Assembly (NCBI GenBank): GCA_011800805.1
Contig: MPNW01000196.1
Location: 7,865-71,864, forward strand
Length of the DNA stretch: 64,000 bases
From: Hirudo medicinalis
Taxonomy: Eukaryota; Annelida; Clitellata; Hirudinida; Hirudinidae
Direction: 5' to 3'
This document shows, piece after piece, positions 24,263 to 38,034 of the stretch. The position numbers and the translations under genes were made by a program. A model generated the notes under the pieces. The model saw only the letters and a list, made by a program, of their open reading frames with translations. It was not told where the DNA came from and ran no database searches. Positions within the stretch are counted from its first letter, which is position 1; each line of letters starts with the position of its first letter.

Positions 24263-27200
24263 TCACTGAGGAGGCTCCCTGTGTTTGCCCCATGCATGGA
24301 AGCACTTAGTGAAGTTAAAGTTTTCTTTGTATTTGAGACTGAGTAGGAGTTTCCTGGGCTGATTTGGTTGTTTGCTGCGAATATGTTGGACATATACCTG
24401 GAAAATATAAATGAAATGCATTTCAGTAGTTTATACTTCATGGTTTCAATTAACAAACTAATGTCATTGGCAGGGACACTCAAAGAGAAGAATTTTCAAA
24501 TTATATTTTAGACAATGCTTCAGACATAGAACTTTTTTGATGGCAAAATGCTACAAATTGTGTAAGCTTCAAAGTCCAAAAATATTTGAAGCGGATCTCT
24601 GAGAAATCAACCTATTTAGCACAGCCACATGAATATAGGCATTCCACTATAACAACCTCAAATTAAAATCACTGTGAACAAGGTAATGCAATGATAATGG
24701 TTTAGCTACCTGAGCACTCTTGAATGCCAGCTTGATCTCCACATCGCTTGTTTTCTTTCCAATCCACAAGAACACCTGTTGCCCATTATCCAGTATCATG
24801 ACATCTTCGTCGGCCAAGTCGTCCTGTGCCACAACAAGCGAACGAGTCATACCTAATTTTATTTGAATGTATAATCCCCATATGGGGAACTTTAGAGCCA
24901 GTGCAAGCAATCATTGCCTCTTGACTTGTCATCATCACCGCCATCACCAGTACCACCATCATCATCAACTCTGTGCAGTACCAACCTGACAAAAATCTGA
25001 GCATTTTTCTGACACTGTGAAGTACCCCTTATCGTTGGAGCACCTAAATAGCCTGGCATGGGCCATGTAATCTGCATGCTATCATAAATATTCAAGCATT
25101 CTTTTAATCTAAGTGAATATTTCAATATTTCATTCCAAGGATGAATCTAGCCACACCTTTTCATAAGCTTTCTTTCCTCCAATTCCCACCCAGAAGAAGT
25201 TGTCTGGCTCCTCCCCCTCGTTAAGAATTTGGATGCTATGAGTTGCCTGTTGCGAACAACAATCTCTGATGCCAATAAACAAAATAAGCACTCCAGAGTG
25301 AAATAATAGCTTACTTAGTTAACTTTCTAAGTGCATTAATGACAGTTAATATTAATAATGATGAAAACCCTTTGCCATAAAAAATAAAGTGTGAAATACC
25401 CCAAAAATTGATTCTGCAATGTCTTCAGCTGCTCGGGCTTCGTCAGGACAAGCACTTCTGCCGATCCAAACATAAACAATCCCTTGGTCATCCTCGCTAT
25501 TGAAGGGAACTTTGAGTATGAAGCTATTAAAAGAAACAAACCAATCAATCAATAAATCCTGTTGTTGTTTCCCCATGTTACTTGCCTCAGATTGAAACTC
25601 ATTGAAATTGCCTATATTATTCATTGCAAATAATAATTATGTTTAAGGCCTAAATTATGTAACAGAAATGTATTTGCTTACCAAAAAGCAGAATTCAAAT
25701 TGGAAGCATCTGTTTTTATCTGCAAAGAATATCACATTTTGATGAAGCATGCGATGGCATCATTTACAATGCAATCACATGTGAATTGTTAATCACTTAA
25801 TCAGTTAATATCCGTAAAGTGTGTCCAGTGAAATGCCATGCAATTTAACTAGCTTGGCCGCATTCGAAAGAACAACAATTAAAATGGGAACATCGTGTTG
25901 CTGCACTTGGCAAAACAAGCAAAAACATCCTTCTAACCTGGATACATCTGAGCGTGAGCGGACTTCCGTTGGATCTGAGATGGTAAAGTCTGACAGGAGA
26001 CTTTCCATCCTCAAGGACCGGACACTTTCGTTTTCCTTGGTGGATTACAAACTTGAACTTGAAGTGTGAGAGGAGCTTCAGGTTCTCTTGTTGCTGAAGT
26101 TAAGACATTCAAAACTTTAATTTTCATTGGATTTCATTAACCTTTTATGATGATGATGACGATGATGATGATGATGATGATGATGACGACGACGACAATA
26201 ACTTTAACAGTTAATTTAAATCGATCATTAAGATCATTAAAAGCAAATCATAATCAAAACTGAGTTAGAATAATCCAACTGAACAAAGTAATTATCCCTC
26301 AATGAGATGTTATGATGTTGCATGACACAGTATTGCATTACAAACAGACAACACATACAAACAGATGCAAACCAAAACAACAACCAACTTGATGTGTTCG
26401 TACGACCTCCAACTTGTCGCCGAAAAGTGACTCGAACTTCTTCTGCAAACTGAAAGTGAAAGTAAGCCATCCCATGTTCCCAGCATCCCTCCCCTGCCAG
26501 AAATAGACCACACATTTGAAATCATCCTCCACGGCTTCATCTTCCTCTGCATCCTCCTCGCCCTCCTGTTTCGATTCGGGTTCCATGGGGATCCAATAGC
26601 GACACAAGAAGACGTAACAGTCTTGGGTATAGAACTGCCCTGATTCATAAAAATGTTAATTACAAAGTAATTCTCTGTGGTGAATGTTGCAATGGATGAA
26701 TGAACATACAATTGATCATGCATTATTTCATCGAGACGAATACGTTAATCATCCAACCGATCTCTTCTTCCGGAAGGCGAACAAATTTTTTCCCTTCAAG
26801 GACGAAGCTCTCCATCACATCCAGGTCATCATTCCACTCCTGCATGAGTTGCTCCTGTGAAGTTATGAAATTGATCGATTAATTCCAATTCTTCTCGAGT
26901 TGCAGATGGAATCATGAGAAACGCTAACAGCTTCGTCCATGCTCATGACCGGTTGCCTCGACATGAAGAGGGCCGACAAGTCGGTTTTTATTTTGTCTCG
27001 CTCCATTATCGCCTGAGAAGATGGAGAAGTTGAGAAGTCAAGTTGATGAATATTGTAATAAATGACTGTAATGTTATGAAATTTATGAAGCTAATGATAG
27101 ACAAGGGTTAACAAATAGAGATCAAAGGAAGGACAAACTTTGAGATCAACTCCTCTTCTCTGAACGGACTCGGACGTCCTCGTGTAATCCACCGGAATGA

Positions 27201-30169
27201 CATCATCCCAACCTTTGAACTTGCTTTTGAAGATCTGTGGCTCAGTCCTTGAAATACAAGGTTCTCAAATAATTTGGATTCAAACATTATTAAAACAGAA
27301 AATAAACTGTTTGCATGGATTGGTGAAAAAAAAGTTGAATAGGAATTCCTGACCTTTCTTGGCACCTGGTGACTGTGGCATAAGTAGGTCGTTTGATGAG
27401 GCTGAAGATTTCCTGGGCCAACTTCAAGGCTGCTGCCCTTTCAAGGCGAGAAGATTTCTGACCAATCCTGGTGATTTCAAGAGAAACGACCTCGTATTAA
27501 TTAATATTTTGATCTACTTTAGCATATTTGTAATATGCCAACTAAACTCATAGTAATCATCTGATTATGAAATGGATGTTAAGTCGCAATGATTAGGTTT
27601 TGCAGTACAACACTAAATACCCATAAAATACAGACAACGACCAATCGAAGACTTGGTCGAACTGTGCAAATAAAAAAAAACCAGCATGAGAAATGCCGAT
27701 ATAAACGTTTCAATTACAAACGACAACACAAAAACAAAACGAAAAACATTCCGACCAAATGAAGACGTCGGAGTAGCAGTCGAGGATGTAAACACCTTTC
27801 GTTGTCAGAACCTTCTGCGTCAGGATGTTCTGAGGAAGGTCAACTGTTCGGAAATAATTAGAAATTGATCTTCTGAGACTCATTCACATTCGTATTCACA
27901 TTTATTCACATTGACGAGGCCGACATGCATAGGATTTGCTTTGAACCCACAGGAGAATTAAAGATATTTTGTTGCAAATGTGCAAAATGTTTCACCTTGT
28001 GGGAGTTCGAGGTATCCCATTCCGAGACCAACTTTGTAAAGTACTGCCTGAGGCATGCCAGCCAAAACATCAAAAGTGCTTTCCTGAAATAGGAAGTCAG
28101 TATTGTAAAGTGTGATTAATGCAATAAATAATAATTCATAAATAATTCAGCTTATCAAATGTTCCTCATTACATTTGTGTTATTTATTACATTTATTATT
28201 CCACAATAACTAAAAAATAAAATAATTAAAAAAATGAGATAATTATTTTAATACTGTAATAATTAATGTAATAGTTATTTTTTAATATTAATATAAAACA
28301 CAATAATTACAGTGATGGGAAATGTGGGTGGTCCACCCAAAACATCCCAGAACTCAGGCTCCTCATTTCCTTGGTTGAAACCGATCACAGTCGAAAGTCC
28401 CTTCCTCTCGTTCTTGTTGACCTTCTCGGCAATCAGTCTGAAGGCGATTAAATATTCGTTAGCGTCGTTAATATTCACATCGACTTTGTGGTGCAGTTAC
28501 TGTCGTCACTAACGATACTGGCGGCTCTAAAATGCTAGCAGCTGAGCCAAACATTCATGAAACATTCACAGAATGTAATAATGAATTAAGAAAATGTGTT
28601 TTGAAATAAAAAACCAAATTTGAGGAAAAGGTCGATTGACGATTGCAAGCATTCTCGCTCGCATTGCATTCGGGTCGTGACGGCGCATTGGCTTTAAAAG
28701 ACTATTAGTAATTGGTCGTCGCATAATTATTATCCATCGTAGAAGAGTTTTAAATAATAAATCAAAATTAAACTCCTCCCACCTGGCTTTGGATCGAATC
28801 ATGAGTTTTGATTTCTTTCCCATCCAAACGAAGAGCGTCTTCCCACAATCGAGGATGAAAACATTCCTTGTGTCCAACGAACCAACGTCCAGAGGGCACT
28901 GGAAAGCAGTGTGTTACAAAAGTCATTGTTGTTGTTGCTGTTGTAATCATTATTGTTATTGTAATCATCGTCGCCTCTGTTGCGTTGTGATCATCACCAT
29001 CACCAAATACAACCAAATTAAAATAAATATAATTGCAACATTAACACCAATAAGTAACGAGGTCGTAGCTGATTTACGCCGATGCTTCCCTCGTCCAACG
29101 GTAAAATGTTTACGGAAAAAAGATGTTGAGACAAGAGTTTAAATTCTCACAGCATCTAAGGTTAGGGTTTGCTGCTCACTGACTTTGTAGATCCTGTTGA
29201 CATGAACCTGGAATGATGATGATGATGATGATGATGATGATGTTTGTTGTGCAAACAATTAAATATTTCATAGTTCAACAAAGTAAAGAAGACATGCAAA
29301 TTCAATTATATTCGAGCAGAAAGGTTGCAAAGGTTAAACGTTAAATGAGACAAATCTCAAATACAAACTATTTATAAAACAAACTTTGTTATATCCTGAT
29401 TGCTGTCAAAGCAAAACTTTACAGACAATAACAAGATCATATCATCAGCATCATCAATCATCACCAATCATCATCATCATCATCAGTACCCATCAATACC
29501 AACCAAGAAAGAAATATTGTTTTAAATTAAGATTAAACAAACCATCATCAACACCAACAACAAAGTGCAAACAACAACTCACATCAACACCAACAACAAA
29601 GTGCAAACAACAACTCACAGGTTCCTCGATCGAATAGAACCCGCTCGAGGTCCTCCCTCCCTCGATGTAAAGCAACCCGTTCTCGAAGAGGTCGAGGAAC
29701 TCCTCGCTCTCGTCGTCCTGTTCCTCCCTGATCGTCCGACACTCGGCACCCAGAAGATTCCTCAGGTTGACAGCATGGATCGCTGCGCAGGCCTTCTTAT
29801 CCAGCTGTGAAACACATTCATGGAATGTAGTTTACAAATTTAAATGTTATTTGTGCATAAATCGTGCTTTTGTTGTTTTTCATTAATAAAGGCTTTCGAA
29901 CAGAAACGTGATTTGTTTGCAAGTAATTCTCGTGAGACCAACGACATCAAATATTTCAGTACATTGTAGTTTAAAGCACATTTTATCTTTAATTTGTCAC
30001 TAATAGGATTTTTATTATTTTTAATGAATATGTGAAGAAAAAGAATCCCAAAAGAACCTTATTTATCAACTGCACATGCTTTGCACATTTCTCTCAACAA
30101 AACAATCTGAACATGTTTTCAAACATCATCATCCCAATTTAGAGATCAAATGTGGTAACAATGTGGATG

Positions 30170-30222
<53 letters not shown>

Positions 30223-30846
30223 TTGTATATAATTACTTCTTTCTAGTAATAATAATAACAACAACAACAATAATAATGATGATGATGATATTATTAGTAA
30301 TAATAACAACAACAACATCAATAACAATAACTCATCAGTGATAGGCCTTACAGTTGCCTTCTGTCCAATCCAGTACCATATGAGCCAGTTCAGATTTCCC
30401 TTTTCATCCATTGTGGTCTTAAGGACAATGTAACAGTCGGCATCGTAGAACTTTCCATGAAGACCTGGAGATCATCGTCACCATCATCTACATTATTATT
30501 GCCTTTAATACAAATATGAGAAGTTATTATTGTGATAAAGAGGTTTAAAGCAAGATGCAGGAAATGAATAAATGATAAGGATGACAACAACCTTCAACAA
30601 TTAAATTATAAATTAATAGGAACAACAACGACGACGACAACAACAATGACAGCAACAGTAGCAAGCAACACACAACCCACTTTCTGAGATCATGTTGGGC
30701 AGGAAGTTTTCAATCTCCCAGCAAGTGATGCCTGCGTTGGTTAAAACAGTCATTACAACATGCAACACAATCATAACAATATCACAGAACCAACATCATC
30801 TTTAGGGTAGAGTAAAGGACATCACAATCACTATTATTATTATTAT

Positions 30847-30890
<44 letters not shown>

Positions 30891-33800
30891 ATAGTAGTAG
30901 TACCATTATTAATTATTATTAATTTATTTATTATTATTATTAATTTCCATCATCAGGCAATGTCATCAAAATCAGCAGATCCTCAAAATGAATATCGTCA
31001 TCACCACTTTCAAAGGAATTTCCTAAATCATCATCACATTGAGTGACAGAAAACCATCGAGAACCTTCGACTTGTCCCACATCCTCGTCAAATATTTCGC
31101 TGTAGTCCAGGTTCGGCCTTTCCAAAGCTTCGTCCCATTTCTTGCCCCTTTTGAAAGACGAGACAAGGTTTAACCGATAGAAGTTGTTGTTGCATAAAAA
31201 TATTATGGCATGTAATTACTATATCTCCTGTTAATTAAACACACACACACACACACATATATCTCCTGTTAATTAAACACACACACACACACATATATCT
31301 CCTGTTAATTAAACACACACACACACACACATATATCTCCTGAGAACTATGGGCCAATATCGATAACTGCAACTTACATAATTAATATTATTAGTAACAA
31401 TGATAAGGACTAGTAATTTAATAACATAATTATTACACAAAAAATATTTAAAACCAACTTGATGGGTTCCTTGTCATCCCTGCTACCATCACTGATCTTG
31501 TCTTTGTCTTTGGCAACATCTTGCATGCCCTAAGATATAAACATCTCCTTAGTTATGATGATTACATGTTACCATTATTATGCTTTAATGCAGATGATGT
31601 TGCTGGTTAAGGTTAATAAAAACTTTAAAATATGAATAAATATGTAAATGTTTGATGGATTCATGATTCATGATTCGTGATTCGTGATTCATGATTCGTG
31701 ATTCATGATTCATGATTCATGATTCAACCTCAACTTTAAATGTTTCCAAATGTGAGATTTTGAATATAACAAATTATGTTTCCTAACCTTGAGAACTTTG
31801 GCACTCTCATTTGTTTCATCATCATCTCTCCTCTTCCTCAGCCTTCTTAACCTTGCATGGGCATCCTTTTTCCCTGATGTATCAAGGAAATTTATGAAAG
31901 ATTTATGAGATTTTATGCATTGAGACGACGACAATGATGACGACAATTGGATTGTGATCGCGTTGGTTGTCAACAAAAACACTAAAACATAAAAACAGTT
32001 CTCATAAGCCACGACACATTGACAGCAACACAGTGAGTCATAAAACATAAAATGTTGAGAAACCAATTAAGAATAAATAAAGATAAGCATTGAGTATAAA
32101 TCCTTGGTCAGTTGATTGTCACGTTGACAACTAACGAGCAAACATTAAGCTCGTGAATTTCGAAGGTTCCGTGCGCAGAAGTTTGAGAAAAACTAAAAAA
32201 CTAACTCGGAGTTTCCGTTGTTGTCGGAGGGGGAGCAGCGCCGGCCAATTGGAGTTGGTGGTTGAGCGAGAAGTCGATGTTGTAATATTCGATGCCGGAG
32301 CCTTTGACCAGTTCTGCCGGTTTTGGCGGGAAAACGAGATCCGGGTTGTCGTTGACGTCGAGCACCTGCGATTCGAGGATTTGCACATAAACATAACGAA
32401 TGTGAAGTAATGAATTGTAACATAACGTGACGGAACTAATTTAATTGTACATAATTTTTAATTTCAAAGATATAAAAAAATACTGCAATTTGGATATTAT
32501 TTATTTCAAATCTTACTGGACATTTATGCTTATTAATTACTTGTAATAGTGGAAAATCCACTTCAATATGAATGGGGAATGGTGAACAAGAATGGGGAAT
32601 GGTGAACAAGAATGGTGAGTGGTGAATCTTTAACCAAGGCAGGTTGAATGCTGAAGTGACATGATTACAATGAAACAACAGTTTATGATTGCAGCAACAA
32701 ACCTCGAGGTCCGTCAGGTAATGGATGGCGTCCGGCAACGTCACCAGCCTATTGCCGTTCAGGATCAGCTTCTTGAGCCTCCCGCACCTGTTGCATATCG
32801 AATTAATTTTTAAGACATAATAACATTAATATTTTAATATTAAAGAATTCAAGGTTTACCTTAAAATAAGTAATATGCCAATAAAAAGCAATTCTGCAAA
32901 TCAAAACACCATAAATCTGACTAAACCACAATAATTAACACTTTAATAGAATTTTTTTTTCTATTTTATACGACAAAATGAAGCAAGAAACGTGCACAAA
33001 CGAAAACAAATAAAAATATACGTCCTGCATTAACCACACGAAATACTATACAAATTAATTAAAAATTCAGGCATTTATAAAGCAATGACAATCATTGGAG
33101 GATAAAAATAGACCTGCAGACTCCTTCGGGAATCATCTCCAGGTTGTTGTTCGAGGCGCTGAACACCTCGAGACTGTGGAGCTTTCCGATGCCGGCCGGA
33201 ATTCCGTCGAAATCCAAGTCGTTGCTGTTCGCGTACAACTTCCTCAGGTTGGAGAGCTTGCAGAGCGATGCCTTGTGAATTTAAGAGGATCGAGTGAATT
33301 CGAAGTTTAAACGAATTCGTGCATTATTTTATTTTAAATAAATTTGGGCGTCGGCGGCCGAGCGATCGAGACTTTCGCTTTGGTGTTGCTAAGTCTGGAG
33401 TTCAAATCCCGACTGCCCGCAAGAGTTTCGATAACTAATTAAGAAGAATCAGTTAATTAGTGCATTACTTTAGTGAAGTGCTCGTGCCTTACTTCTCATC
33501 GTAATATAACATGTTTGTTAGCATAACGAATCAAAATAAAGGTGAGTCTCACAGGAAGTTCAGTCAGTTTATTTCTGGACAGATTCAAATATTCCAGAGA
33601 TGGCCAGAATTCTAAAAGAAAAATTCATTAGCAAACAAATCACAAGTTATAAACTACTTTAAAAACATAGGGGCAAGGCAACATTAATAAAATTGATGCC
33701 AAAAATATAAGTAATTAAAAATATCCACCAATCATGGATGACAGGTCTGTTATCTCATTGTCACTGAGGTTCAACCTGACCAGTGACCTCAACCTGTAAA

Positions 33801-36740
33801 CTGCATCAGGAACTGAAGGAAGGCTGTTGAAGGACAAATCCAAGTCTAAAAGTAAACAATAGATAAACATTGAGACTAAGCAATAATAATTGGTAATAAT
33901 TGTTAAGCAGTAGTAATTGGTAATAACAATTACATTAACAATTTAAATCAGAGAAATATTTATTTTACATTCTGCTGACAACCTTATAACCCTCAGCAGT
34001 GAACCCAAGAATTTAAAAAATACTGCGACAAATAAAATCGAGTGGCGACCGAGTTATAAAAGTTAATAATTCGCAGCAACACGAGAAATTCTCGAGCAGC
34101 CGAGTCGAGCGACAACTTTGCCAACGTCAACCTTTGAGGAGCGAGAGGTTCTCGAATCCCGAGGGGAAGTTGGAAACGGTTCTCGCCGTGTTTCTCATGT
34201 GGAGAGTCTCCAAGGAACAGAGCGACGGAAGCTGTCTGGAAAACAATCAAAATCGTGCCTTTAAATTAAAAATACAACCCCAAACAACAATTCACAATCA
34301 ATTCACAATACATAATTTTATCTTGTAATAAATCGCACGTCAAAATTTAACGTCTTCGAGTGAAATACCTGAGATTGGCATGCACAAGTGGATTGTCGTT
34401 GAGAATTAGAACCTGCAAGTTTGTCAGACGTCTCATCTGAGGTGGCAGAGTGTCTAAATTTTCGAGGTTAATATTGTCAAATATTTTAATCGATACGTGT
34501 TGCAAGAATAACTTAGTCATAAAAAACGTATTACCCGAATAACCTTATATCAATACTTTAAACAGAAAAAATAAGGTCTAAACTTAGGTATTAGGAACAT
34601 GATTACAACCTACTGCAATGATTGAAAAATGATTACAATCACAAATTTAAATCTGTACAGATTTGTTGTAATAAATATTTATAGGAGCAGTTAAAAGATA
34701 ATATTGCTGCAGATGAAATGATAAAATCTTCAAACAAACCCAATTCATTGTCACTGAGGTCAAGGTGCATCAAGTCAGTGAGTTTTATGAACAACTGAGT
34801 CGAAATCGAAGCAATGCTGAACAATAAATAAAGGAATTATTGTTTGCAATAGGTACTTTATCGATAATTATGAAGTGATTATTATAATGATCCTGAGAAA
34901 TTATGGTTTGACAACGCACAATTATATCACCAATAATATCCATCACCCTTAAAATCACTCATAATTAAATGTAGCAACAATAACACTAACAATGACCTAG
35001 ATTTCCTTCAATCTATTGGCCTCATTCAAAAGCAAATAAGGAAAATATTGAAATAAACATTACTTCTGGTACAAATGCATTTTAATTACAATTTTAATTC
35101 ACACAAAAAAGCATTTGTAAGGCAAATATCACAGTATTATGATAAATTCCTTTTAAAAATGTAAATATGTTTATCCCTACTTGTTGTGACTCAAATTCAA
35201 GACAAGCAGATTCTTTGCATTTTCAAGTCCTTCAGGAATTTCCTTCAACTGGTTGAAACTCAGGTCCTTCAAAGACATCGGTCAGCGTTCGATCAACTCG
35301 TTACACAACGTGCGATGAAATAAATCACGCCATGTCAGAAGAAAGAGTTGTGATAGGTTTGCAGTCAACAACAATTACTGGATCGATGAGGCATTTTTGA
35401 ATGGATTCGAGTTAAGCTTACTTGCGGCACGAGGTGACATTGAAACACGAACGAATAACAACAAACAACAATAAATAACAACAAACAAATAAATACACAC
35501 AATAAACTTAAAGGCCCCAATGAGAATTTACATTCAGAGAACTTTATGTTTTAATTACATTTGTTTCACTCATGTGAAAATTTTTAGATATTCAAAGGAA
35601 TTATCAATCATCATTATTGTTCTAATTGACAGGACTTCATTAAGAGAAGATGATATAAGCATCACTCACATGACATCATAACAACTGACAACATCAAAAT
35701 CAAAACGTCCAGCCATTGCATACAATTCAAGTTTGCGTATGTCTGTCTACGTATGCACGTAATGTTTGTATACGTAGGCATGTAATGATAAGAGGCAAAT
35801 AAACAGAGATTTTATTCGAACTTAAGTGCATATTTGCAGCAATGTGGGAGTACACTTTTTAATTTAGCAAGCATTGCAAAGTTGTGCCACAATTTAAACT
35901 CATGGCATTTTTATAAATTCAAATGATGCGAGGAATATTCAAGTCACCAATAAACATATGCAATAAATAATGTTGTTTTTGTGAGATTTTACTTTTCTTT
36001 TTGCAGAAGTCAATAAGATAATCAATTTCTCTGCAAGCCATTGACAATTATCATGGAATAATTTGTGCAGAATTATTTGCAACAAACTATCCTTCTGAGA
36101 AATTGACTTACAAGGACTGACAAATCATCCAAGTTGAAGAGATCAGCAGGAACTCCATCATTTTTGATTCTGTTATGCCTACAATTTAGAATCCTTAGAT
36201 TTGTCATGTTGCAGATGTCTGTATGAATGTCTCTGAGATTGTTTCCGTTCAGCGACAAAGATTCCTACAGTTATGTAATGGCAATGAAATATTAAAACTG
36301 CACAAGAAAAAGTGAACCATGCATTTATGCATTGTCCTAGAAACGGAATATCCATAAACATGCAGTACAATTTATATTACCCTTTATAAACACGTTGTTA
36401 AAGCACTTTATAATTTCATAATAGTAAAATAACTAAAGAAACCATACGAGATATTTTGGTCACTTACCAGCTTTTTTAAGTTTGAAAGCTCAAATGGAAC
36501 AACATCAAGATTAGTTTTATTTAGCTTGAGCCATCGTAAGCCCACCATATCAGTAACATGGTATGGAAATTTGTCATCCTTGGAGTAAAATGCAGTCACT
36601 TAATATTTTAAAGTGGAGCTTTTGAAAATCTTTTGAGCAGATATCGTTACAATTACAACTAAAGTACAAAAACTTACTCCAAAATTATTCCTCGTAAAAT
36701 CAATTCCTCTAACGAACGGCAACACACCGGTGTCCGCCAT
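24263..36740 (-). CDS. FLII: Flightless-I homologue: leucine-rich repeats plus six gelsolin repeats
   Basis: Actin-remodelling protein and nuclear-receptor coactivator. Complete, 35 coding exons, 1,242 residues (human 1,269). Exons in coding order: 36678-36740, 36468-36578, 36112-36264, 35181-35266, 34740-34816, 34369-34453, 34132-34235, 33729-33845, 33553-33611, 33114-33271, 32703-32787, 32206-32365, 31788-31873, 31459-31529, 31065-31147, 30681-30731, 30352-30464, 29619-29804, 29151-29207, 28783-28898, 28311-28437, 27996-28083, 27756-27843, 27354-27467, 27139-27247, 26929-27012, 26758-26854, 26389-26639, 25938-26093, 25682-25719, 25400-25523, 25157-25246, 24986-25078, 24710-24823, 24263-24397. 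All phases close. It starts [15 protein letters not shown], typical of FLII. Leucine-rich repeats run to about residue 390 ([17 protein letters not shown]). The linker holds [12 protein letters not shown]. Gelsolin repeats follow ([51 protein letters not shown]), ending [15 protein letters not shown] segment after YLELPQ is about 20 residues shorter than in human. It is divergent with SF3A1. Confidence 0.98.
29547..29618 (-). repeat. 36-bp tandem duplication that copies an FLII splice donor
   Basis: Two identical 36-bp units (29547-29582 and 29583-29618) abut the FLII exon 29619-29804. On the minus strand each unit begins gtgagttgtt, so the donor is present twice, 36 bp apart. Both units stay open in the exon's frame. 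Confidence 0.9.
30172..30222. repeat. (AAT)n microsatellite in FLII intron
   Basis: About 17 AAT units between the exons at 29619-29804 and 30352-30464. Confidence 0.9.
30834..30903. repeat. (AGT)n microsatellite in FLII intron
   Basis: Short TTA run passing into about 18 AGT units with one AAT interruption. Confidence 0.9.
31221..31343. repeat. Compound repeat: three units of ctcctgttaattaaa followed by (CA)n
   Basis: A 20-bp non-repetitive core plus a CA tract and atat is repeated three times with differing CA lengths. A fourth core is truncated at ctcctg. Confidence 0.9.
31661..31726. repeat. 7-bp tandem repeat (tgattca/tgattcg)n
   Basis: About nine units in the FLII intron before the exon 31459-31529. 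Confidence 0.9.
33350..33430 (+). mobile_element. Possible tRNA-derived SINE fragment
   Basis: Inside an FLII intron. ggccgagcgatcgag resembles an RNA polymerase III A box of Ser-tRNA type and gagttcaaatcccgac resembles a B box about 45 bp later. It does not fold into a full cloverleaf by eye and lacks a matched acceptor stem, so a functional tRNA gene is unlikely. Confidence 0.35.
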
Positions 36741-38034
36741 TTTCAGTTGTTTACTATACACCTTCTCATCGAACTTCTCCGCAAACTCCTACTGGCTACT
36801 CCAAGGCGGATGCAAACTAAAAGTAACTAATAAATTAAGAGGGTCAAAAATTTTGAGAGTTTTTGTCCGCTTTAAACTCCTTACACATTATTTGCTCCAC
36901 GTATTTTTCTCTGTAGGTTTTATCCAGGGCAGGTGAGGAGGACATAAGGTCGATTCGCTTTCAATGTAAAATATTAAAGCGCGAGAACTTAACTTTTGAT
37001 ATTGAAAAGCAAAAATGGACGTTAACTATTTTGGAAGCATTTTAGAAAGTTTTACCCCTAAACAAATTGAAAAGTATGGATCCAGTGTTTAAGTCGAACG
37101 CTGTCATTTGCGGACGGCAATTACAATCGATTAAATTAGAAATAAAAGTATCTTAATTTGGGAAAACCACACGTAATTTATATTTTACATTTTAACATTC
37201 TGTCCGAATTACTCTCGAAAAATAAGCAGATCTTTAATTACACCTGAACTGTCAAAAATTTGACATTTCCACATCCGAAAAGGATGTGGGTTTTTGGAGG
37301 GAGTGCAAAGAAGGGCAACCAGGATGATAAAAAAAAAAGAACAGAAAAGTTGAATAATGATGATAGATTTTTATAAAATGTCAGCTGACAACTCTGGAAA
37401 AGAAGATAAGCAGAAGGTAACTCATCGAGATTTACAAAATTTTATCGGGAAGAGTAATCCTTTTATCTCAACAGTTTATCAAAGCCACAAAAATGCTTCT
37501 ACTAGAGGGCACGATTGTATGTTATATAGAAAGGCTTTGGGAAACTTAAAAAATAACTATCTTAGCAAAAGAATGGTTTATCTATGGGATAAACTAGCTA
37601 AGGATACCAGCCACGCGGAATCGGTAAAAATCAATGAATTCAAAATAGTAAATATCATGGCTTGTTGGCCTTCACCAACCAGACTTTACCGCGTCATCCG
37701 CCTGGGTAAATCCGCCTGAGCTCGAAAATGGTATTGATATTTTTCATCATATGCAATGTATACATTTAAAAAATATTATATTATAAAAATAACGTAATTC
37801 AATAATAGCGGATTCAATAATTCAATAATAATACGGTTTCTCGTATTATTTGGAACAAAGGAATTTTAGTAAAAATTTTTACATGAGACTATTTGAATAA
37901 TAAATCAATATTTACGATGGCTCGGTTCGTTCACAATAACTCTACTCTATTCCATTGCTTCCTATTTAATTACTTTAACAAGTAATATATTTTTTATTGT
38001 GCGTTATTAATTAAAGACCAGTATTTAATCAGAA
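36741..38034. promoter_or_regulatory. Divergent intergenic interval between FLII and SF3A1
   Basis: About 1.3 kb between two start codons pointing away from each other, so it must hold both promoters. No TATA box stands out. It also contains a LINE 3' fragment (37288-37719), which leaves about 0.5 kb on the FLII side and 0.3 kb on the SF3A1 side. Confidence 0.55.
37288..37719 (+). mobile_element. LINE (CR1-like) reverse-transcriptase C-terminal fragment
   Basis: Starts with a LEGVQRRATRMI-type motif, which in CR1-like LINEs follows the reverse transcriptase core, then a frame break near an A-rich run at 37330. Next come STRGHDCMLYRKALGNLKNN and MVYLWDKLAKDT, the usual GHxxKL / VVxxWNxLP C-terminal pattern. 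No catalytic core is present. The same family is represented on the minus strand at 49.6-50.4 kb (GGHECKLCRKATGTLKNN). Confidence 0.72.

Noticed and set aside
24892..25125. Minus-strand frame reading KYSLRLKEC as the missing FLII exon before CSND
   Set aside because: The correct exon is 24986-25078 in another frame ([16 protein letters not shown]), which restores both phase and family match.
33350..33430. Functional tRNA gene
   Set aside because: A and B boxes are imperfect and no paired acceptor or anticodon stem is seen; a SINE remnant is more likely.
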